The notes below the pieces were generated by a model that was not told the origin of the DNA, ran no database searches, and saw only the letters and a program-made list of their open reading frames with translations. The position numbers and the translations under genes are program-made. From Richelia sp. SL_2_1 (lineage in GTDB: Bacteria; Cyanobacteriota; Cyanobacteriia; Cyanobacteriales; Nostocaceae), in NCBI GenBank assembly GCA_012033205.1, contig JAAUSO010000006.1, positions 1 to 64,000 on the forward strand: a DNA stretch of 64,000 nucleotides. The letters run 5' to 3'. Numbering within the stretch: position 1 is the stretch's first letter; each line of letters opens with the position of its first letter. Of the stretch, positions 58,950 to 64,000 are shown piece after piece.

Positions 58950-59624
58950 TCATTTTTGCTCAATTTGACAGGGACTAAAAGATTTACGATGCAACCTGGA
59001 GATACCGTAATTTTGTAGAGCTAACAGGTGTTTTTGACTACCATAACCCTTATTTCTTTCTAAATCGTACATTGGGTATTTTTCAGCAAGGCGAGTTATT
59101 AGTTGATCGCGCCAAACTTTAGCGACGATACTAGCAGAAGCTATCGTCAGTAAGCGAGAATCTCCTTTAATTATTGTTTCTTGGGGTAGTAATAAGTCTT
59201 TTACCCGCTGATTCCCATCAATTAAACAAAGTGCAGGCTGTACCTTCAATTTGAGAACAGCCCGCTTCATTGCTAAAAGTGATGCTTGGAGGATATTAAA
59301 AGAGTCTATTTCAGCCGTAGTTGCAAAACCGATTTTCCAGTCTATTGCAATATCAAAAATCGAACTAGCTAACTGATTTCTTCGATTAGCTGATAGCTTT
59401 TTACTATCTTTAATCTTGGTTGTGAAGATTTGGGGCAAACTATTACTATCTGGTAGAATCACGGCTGCTGCTACCACAGGACCAAACAAAGCACCTCTCC
59501 CCACTTCATCCACACCTGCAATTAATCCTTTCCTATGGGAATACGTAGAAAATTCCAGCCAATTTTGTTCCGGGGGGATTGTTGACTTGTCGATCGCAGT
59601 GATAGCTTGCCTAATTTCTACCAT
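58950..59624 (-). CDS. rnhB: Ribonuclease HII
   Basis: A 224-residue endonuclease that cuts RNA in RNA/DNA hybrids and removes misincorporated ribonucleotides. The active-site AGVDEVGRGALFGPVVAAAV has Asp39 and Glu40; LIDGNQ supplies another acid; KGDSRLLTIASASIVAKV and the C-terminal GYGSQKHL are also standard. The gene starts 18 bp after the rne stop, making a rne-rnhB operon, as in other cyanobacteria. Confidence 0.96.
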   Translation of the reverse strand: MVEIRQAITAIDKSTIPPEQNWLEFSTYSHRKGLIAGVDEVGRGALFGPVVAAAVILPDSNSLPQIFTTKIKDSKKLSANRRNQLASSIFDIAIDWKIGFATTAEIDSFNILQASLLAMKRAVLKLKVQPALCLIDGNQRVKDLLLPQETIIKGDSRLLTIASASIVAKVWRDQLITRLAEKYPMYDLERNKGYGSQKHLLALQNYGISRLHRKSFSPCQIEQK

Positions 59625-59642
59625 AATATTGGCGATTAAATC

Positions 59643-61721
59643 CTAGCTGACAGAAGAACGACGACGGCGGCGACGGCCATCTGCTGTTTTGGTTTCTGTT
59701 TCATTTTCATTATCGTCCATCGTTTGATTCGATTGTATTTGCTCTTGTTCTTGTTCTTCTTGTTCTTGTTCTTCTTGTTCTTGTTCTTCTTGTTCTTCTT
59801 CTTGTTCTTCTTCTATTTCCTCTTCTACTGTAATTTGATTACTTATTTTTACTTTTTTCGGAGTTGGAGTAAGGGAGTATGATTCTTCCTCTATACTTAC
59901 TTCATCTTCACCTGGCGGAACAATATTAATGATTACAGATTTTTCGTTTTTGAACTCTTTGTCAAATTTCTTTAAAGGTGTAACGCCCATTAAAGCATAA
60001 ACATCTTGTTCTTCGGGTGTCATTTCCACCGAAATAATTTCTGGTGGTTCAAGTACTCCTTTAACCGATTCTACTCTGGTTCTGGTGCGTTCAGGTCTTT
60101 CGCTCCATCCTTTACTCAAACCTGATGGGGAATTATCAATTCTTCTTGTTAATTCTGGTTCGGAATCGATGTCCAACTCATCATTAACTACTGTCAACGG
60201 ACTCCCATTAATCCGTGGCTCATCTTTGTCATTTCCTCCATTAATCTCGACGACGCGACGACGACGACGACGTTTGGTGTTATCACCTAATTCTTGATAG
60301 CTGGGATGATTGAGCAAGTTTAGGTTGGCAAAATCCGCTTCTGCTTCGTCCCCTGAATCTGGGTATTCATCGACTACTTCTCTTGGCTCGCTTAAACGAG
60401 GAGCAGACAAACGCGGTTCTCTTTGGGGTAAAGGTACTACACGCTCTGGTAATTCTGCTGATGGTGGTGCAATTCGGGATTCGTTTTCCCCAGGTAGATG
60501 TACGATATGTCCTAAACCACCGCAGGTAGGGCAAGTTTCTCCAAAAAGCTCGTAAATATTTTGACCTTGACGTTTGCGGGTTAGTTCTACTAAACCCAAT
60601 TCGGTTAATTGAGCAATTTGAGGACGGGCTTTGTCTGCTTTTAAGGCTTTATTAAAGTGTTCCAGAACCTGTAGTTGGTCTCGTCGCGATTCCATATCGA
60701 TAAAATCAACGACAATCACTCCCGCAATATTACGCAAACGCAACTGACGGGCTATTTCTGTTGCTGCCTCGCAGTTTGTCCACAATACCGTTTCTCTTGC
60801 GGTTGCCGAACGGGTAAATGAACCGGAGTTGACATCTATCACCGTTAATGCTTCTGTCGGTTGAATAATAATATAACCACCAGAAGGTAAATCTACTCTG
60901 GGTTTTAGAGCTTCTTTAACGGCGGCATTAATCCGGAAATATTCTAATATTGCAGTGCGATCGCGGTGATGGTCAATTAATAAGCCTTGGGGTACTTGTC
61001 CCCCACTCCAGTTTTGTAAATACTGCTTTACCCGCTTTAAGCCGGTACTGGAGTCTACTACAATCCGGTTGACATCAGCGCCGTACATATCCCGCAAAAC
61101 CCGCTGGATGAAGTCATCGTCACGGTTGAGCAAGGCTGGAGCACGGCAAGATTGGGCTTGCTCGCCGACTGACTCCCATTGTTTTTGCAGCAATTCTAAG
61201 TCTTCAATAATTGCTTCTTCTGGCTTTCCTTCGGCTTCGGTACGGATTAATAAGCCCATTCCTGCGGGTTTGATCAAGATTGCTAAGGCTCGCAAACGGT
61301 TGCGTTCATTTTCATTCCTGATCCGACGGGATAAGTTAACACCTCGTCCGTAAGGCATCAGGACTACGTAGCGTCCCGGCAAGGTAATGTTACCAGTAAG
61401 TCTTGGTCCTTTAGTACCAGTAGGCTCTTTCATTACTTGCACCATTACTTTTTGTTGTGGTGCTAGTAATTCCGTAATTGCCGCAGAAGAGCGTCTTAAT
61501 CTTAATGGTCCAAGGTCGGTTACATGAATAAAACCATTCCGTTCGGGGTCACCAATATTGACGAAAGCTGCATCTATCCCAGGTAATACATTTTCTACTA
61601 CTCCTAAATAAATGTCACCAATTTGGTGGTGACCAGTAGCTACGACAAGTTCTTGTATTTGGTCTTCAGAAAACACCGCAGCAATTTGATGCTGTTCGGC
61701 GATAATAATTTGTTTCGGCAT
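59643..61721 (-). CDS. rne: Ribonuclease E/G
   Basis: A 692-residue endoribonuclease central to RNA decay and processing. The S1 domain is near residues 35-110; catalytic parts are TVIDVNSGSF and VVDFIDMESRRDQ; CPTCGGLG is the zinc-link. The C-terminal 290 residues are noncatalytic and acidic, with an EEQEQEEQEQEEQ low-complexity stretch (about 645-672), ending RRRRRRSSVS. That arginine tail matches the cyanobacterial nonapeptide known to recruit polynucleotide phosphorylase. GAGG lies eight bases before the ATG. The 5' leader lies within a 599-bp spacer; autoregulation through it is known in other cyanobacteria but is not visible here. Confidence 0.96.
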   Translation of the reverse strand: MPKQIIIAEQHQIAAVFSEDQIQELVVATGHHQIGDIYLGVVENVLPGIDAAFVNIGDPERNGFIHVTDLGPLRLRRSSAAITELLAPQQKVMVQVMKEPTGTKGPRLTGNITLPGRYVVLMPYGRGVNLSRRIRNENERNRLRALAILIKPAGMGLLIRTEAEGKPEEAIIEDLELLQKQWESVGEQAQSCRAPALLNRDDDFIQRVLRDMYGADVNRIVVDSSTGLKRVKQYLQNWSGGQVPQGLLIDHHRDRTAILEYFRINAAVKEALKPRVDLPSGGYIIIQPTEALTVIDVNSGSFTRSATARETVLWTNCEAATEIARQLRLRNIAGVIVVDFIDMESRRDQLQVLEHFNKALKADKARPQIAQLTELGLVELTRKRQGQNIYELFGETCPTCGGLGHIVHLPGENESRIAPPSAELPERVVPLPQREPRLSAPRLSEPREVVDEYPDSGDEAEADFANLNLLNHPSYQELGDNTKRRRRRRVVEINGGNDKDEPRINGSPLTVVNDELDIDSEPELTRRIDNSPSGLSKGWSERPERTRTRVESVKGVLEPPEIISVEMTPEEQDVYALMGVTPLKKFDKEFKNEKSVIINIVPPGEDEVSIEEESYSLTPTPKKVKISNQITVEEEIEEEQEEEQEEQEQEEQEQEEQEQEQIQSNQTMDDNENETETKTADGRRRRRRSSVS

Positions 61722-62320
61722 TCAATTTCCTCAAAAATTGGCAGCTCAAATATTCGGGGAGGGGTTGTTATTCAATCTACCCTGCCTTCCCCTTGCAAGG
61801 CGCTGCTGTAATAAAATTGCACTTACTTTCGCTCAAATAAACACGAGCTATTCACATTGTCATTGCGTTTACGCAACCTAGGAATTCCAGAACGGTTGCA
61901 TATTATAAATTAAATCGCCCGTTCGTGGTTAATTCGTGATACCTTTCCCCTGACCATTGAAGGTGTTAGTTAAAGGTAGTTACTTTATAAATCATCAAAT
62001 GCGCGAGAAGAGATTGAATCAAGCACTTACAAGTCGGGACTGATTCATGTTCGTAGCCATAAACAAGTTAGAGAGAGCGTTCTTTTATCTACCGATGCTT
62101 GATCTGGGATAATATCCCAGGGTCTTGCAAACTAATATAGAAAGCTTTTGCACCCCGTACATCGGGGTAATGAATCAGCTCGTTCCGTTGCAGCGCCAGA
62201 AAAATTCTCTTCATCTAATTCTAACGCAAGGTCATAAAAAATCAATTCCGAGTTGATCTTAAATTAGAGGGCATGATAACTACAATTGTCCTCTTATGCC
62301 CCGTCCTTAAGGAAGGGGTA
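61722..62320. other. rne leader and spacer, 599 bp
   Basis: Contains the rne leader and, near 62152-62175, CCCCGTACATCGGGG, a short hairpin. The stretch 61985-62070 has protein-like or transposon-end-like composition (TACAAGTCGGGACTGATTC) without an open frame. No gene is supported. Confidence 0.5.
62299..62318 (-). terminator. Palindromic hairpin at the end of the radical SAM gene
   Basis: CCCCGTCCTTAAGGAAGGGG is palindromic apart from one mismatch and begins three bases beyond the stop codon. It lacks a T-run on the minus strand, so it is a weak terminator candidate. Confidence 0.4.
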
Positions 62321-64000
62321 TTAAACTGCCAAAATTAGCTTGCTCCGATGTATGTGCAGCAGATTGAATTCTGTTGTCGTTACAAGTTCAAGCATAAATG
62401 CAATTTGTTCTGGACGCAACAATGTACCATCATTGCGGCAAGCTCCTAGATACTGCAATTGAGCAGCATTACTCGAAATTAATTCTTTGTTGACTGTTTC
62501 GATAAATTCTAACTCAAACAAACGTTCGCGCAGATTTACCGTTTTCATTTTACCTTTTTTGGTTTTGTGCTGTATCCAAATTTCCTCTTTGGCTTTTACG
62601 GCATCAACCCAATCTCGCCATTGAGATGAATTTGCTTGTTGACTACAACTTACAGTAATTAAATACTGGGCGGCTTCAAGAAGTTGAGATGCGCTGCCCG
62701 AAGTTGCATCCACTTGCACGACATCATATATAGGTATGCCTTGGGGTAAGCAAGAACTTAAATTGTTTCGGAAAGTATCAACATCAATTTCTTCAGTTAG
62801 TTCAAAATCTACAATTTCATTAGTGCTAGTAGCTCCCAAGCTTAAAGCGTTTGCGATCGATATTCTCGGTTGGGGATTATACCCACCGCTAAATGATACT
62901 GGTAATCCGGCTCGTCGCACAGCTCGGTCAAAAATTTTCATCAAATCCAAATGACCGACTAATGCCATATCATCCTGTTTACCAAAGCGTACTCGCAATC
63001 GTTGAGCTTTGGTTGTATTGGGAACAAAATCTCCGGCAAATTCAGGAATCGGCGGCGGTGGAACTACAATATTATGACCAAAATCTGTACCACAAACCCC
63101 ACAATGAGAGCAACTGTCAAAGGAACAATCGGGAACAGTGGCGGATAATAAAGCCTGTTGCAAGTCTTCCTTGAGCCACTTTTTCTCGATTCCCGTGTTT
63201 ATGTGGTCCCAAGGTAGGGGGCGATCAAGGCGTTCGTCTACACTACTGCCTTGCATTACATTCCACTCACCACAAAGCACTTGGCGATATTTCCATTCTA
63301 AACCAGCTTCGGATATTGCTTGTTCCCAAGCGGTAAAAGCTTGATCTAGATTGTCGAACCACGAATCCATCCCCGCACCCAATTCCCAAGCACGACGCAC
63401 TACAGTCCCTAAACTTCTGTCTCCCCTGCCGACGAAATCTTCCATCGCCGAAATCCGCACGTCGGTGAAATTTACTTTCACTCCGTGTATTCTGCGAAAT
63501 TCTTGCCGCAGCAATTCCTGCTTGCGTTTAAACTCGGTGGTGGAAACTGAGTGCCATTGAAATGGTGTATGAGGTTTGGGTGTAAAATTGGAAATTGTTA
63601 AGTTAAAGTTCAAAGGTCTTCTACCTTTTGCCCAACATTCCCGCTTTAACCAGTTGACTGTTTGAGCAATGCCCAATACATCATCATCTGTTTCACCGGG
63701 CAAGCCAATCATAAAGTATAGCTTTACCTTATCCCATCCTTGTTCCCAAGCTGTTTTTACCCCCCTTAATAATTCTTCATTAGTCAAACCCTTATTAACA
63801 ATATCCCGCATCCTTTGCGTACCAGCTTCTGGAGCAAAAGTCAATCCACTTTGTCGCCTTCCACCCAAAATATTGGCAATATTTTCATCAAATCTATCTA
63901 CTCGCTGACTGGGTAGGGAAAGGGAAATATTTTCATCTTTGAGACGATTTTTGATTTCCATCCCTACCGAACTTAAAGCTAAATAATCCGAACAGGAAAG
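62321..64000 (-). CDS. TIGR03960-type B12-binding radical SAM protein (partial; N-terminus beyond window)
   Basis: The frame runs through the right edge of the window: upstream of the Met at 63961 it continues as LSCSDYLALSSVG, so the start lies outside. Seen here are the later radical SAM barrel (LTFAPEAGTQRMRDIVNKGL, KLYFMIGLPGE) and a cysteine-rich segment SCSHCGVCGTDFG. A C-terminal DUF2344/TIGR03936 domain (RVRFGKQDDMALVGHLDLMKIF) follows, making a single-protein fusion. The reaction is unknown; DUF2344 proteins are often next to rne/rng, as here, and a role in RNA or tRNA modification is suspected. The CX3CX2C cluster-binding motif would lie in the missing part. Confidence 0.88.
   Translation of the reverse strand, partial: LSCSDYLALSSVGMEIKNRLKDENISLSLPSQRVDRFDENIANILGGRRQSGLTFAPEAGTQRMRDIVNKGLTNEELLRGVKTAWEQGWDKVKLYFMIGLPGETDDDVLGIAQTVNWLKRECWAKGRRPLNFNLTISNFTPKPHTPFQWHSVSTTEFKRKQELLRQEFRRIHGVKVNFTDVRISAMEDFVGRGDRSLGTVVRRAWELGAGMDSWFDNLDQAFTAWEQAISEAGLEWKYRQVLCGEWNVMQGSSVDERLDRPLPWDHINTGIEKKWLKEDLQQALLSATVPDCSFDSCSHCGVCGTDFGHNIVVPPPPIPEFAGDFVPNTTKAQRLRVRFGKQDDMALVGHLDLMKIFDRAVRRAGLPVSFSGGYNPQPRISIANALSLGATSTNEIVDFELTEEIDVDTFRNNLSSCLPQGIPIYDVVQVDATSGSASQLLEAAQYLITVSCSQQANSSQWRDWVDAVKAKEEIWIQHKTKKGKMKTVNLRERLFELEFIETVNKELISSNAAQLQYLGACRNDGTLLRPEQIAFMLELVTTTEFNLLHIHRSKLILAV

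Overview
The window looks like a chromosomal segment of a filamentous, probably heterocyst-forming cyanobacterium (Nostocales, Calothrix/Rivularia-like; the genus is inference). Supporting signs are an AT-rich sequence, an NDH-1 subunit M gene, ferredoxin-type glutamate synthase, an RNase E with a C-terminal arginine tail, a rpsL-rpsG-fusA-tuf-rpsJ operon, cyanobacteria-restricted families (DUF1815, DUF1997), scattered GCGATCGC (HIP1) palindromes, and many heptanucleotide tandem repeats (STRRs) between genes. I saw no tRNA, rRNA, CRISPR array, prophage or intact insertion sequence.

Layout. 0-8 kb: ppa, panD, a metallo-beta-lactamase-fold gene, a PsiE-like gene, a Rieske protein, a LysR regulator, a TrpD-like transferase, and an FHA-PrsW fusion. 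8-13 kb (minus strand): a PP2C phosphatase, a CHAT-FHA protein and an unknown protein, which with FHA-PrsW suggest a phosphothreonine-controlled protease module. 13-17 kb: ndhM, two unknown small genes, and a response regulator. 17-25 kb: glycosyltransferase, CtpA-type protease, YdcF-like protein, RecJ, GNAT acetyltransferase, RecB-like nuclease. 25-31.6 kb: polysaccharide lyase-like secreted protein, a two-helix small protein with peptide deformylase, DUF1815, thioesterase, dxr. 31.9-41 kb: a glycan/envelope cluster (GT-C-like membrane proteins, methyltransferase, GtrB-like glycosyltransferase, SMR-like carrier, DUF2079, PIG-V-type mannosyltransferase, polysaccharide deacetylase). 41-49 kb: glutamate synthase and a divergent phosphodiester glycosidase. 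49-56 kb: cupin, IscA-like protein, then the str ribosomal operon with two terminators. 56-64 kb: Lon-N protein, pheA, DUF1997, rnhB, rne and a window-truncated B12-binding radical SAM gene.

Six reading-frame breaks in five genes (MBL protein, FHA-PrsW, PIG-V protein twice, gltS, phosphodiester glycosidase) are all repaired by adding one base, and five lie at short homopolymers. This points to base undercalling or very recent decay. One further gene (DUF2079) has an in-frame stop. The most interesting signals are the FHA/CHAT/PrsW/PP2C neighbourhood, STRR sequence inside the gltS coding region, a 40-bp inverted repeat pair between gltS and the glycosidase gene, a hairpin repeat family placed behind genes, and an odd hairpin-rich insert between rpsL and rpsG.
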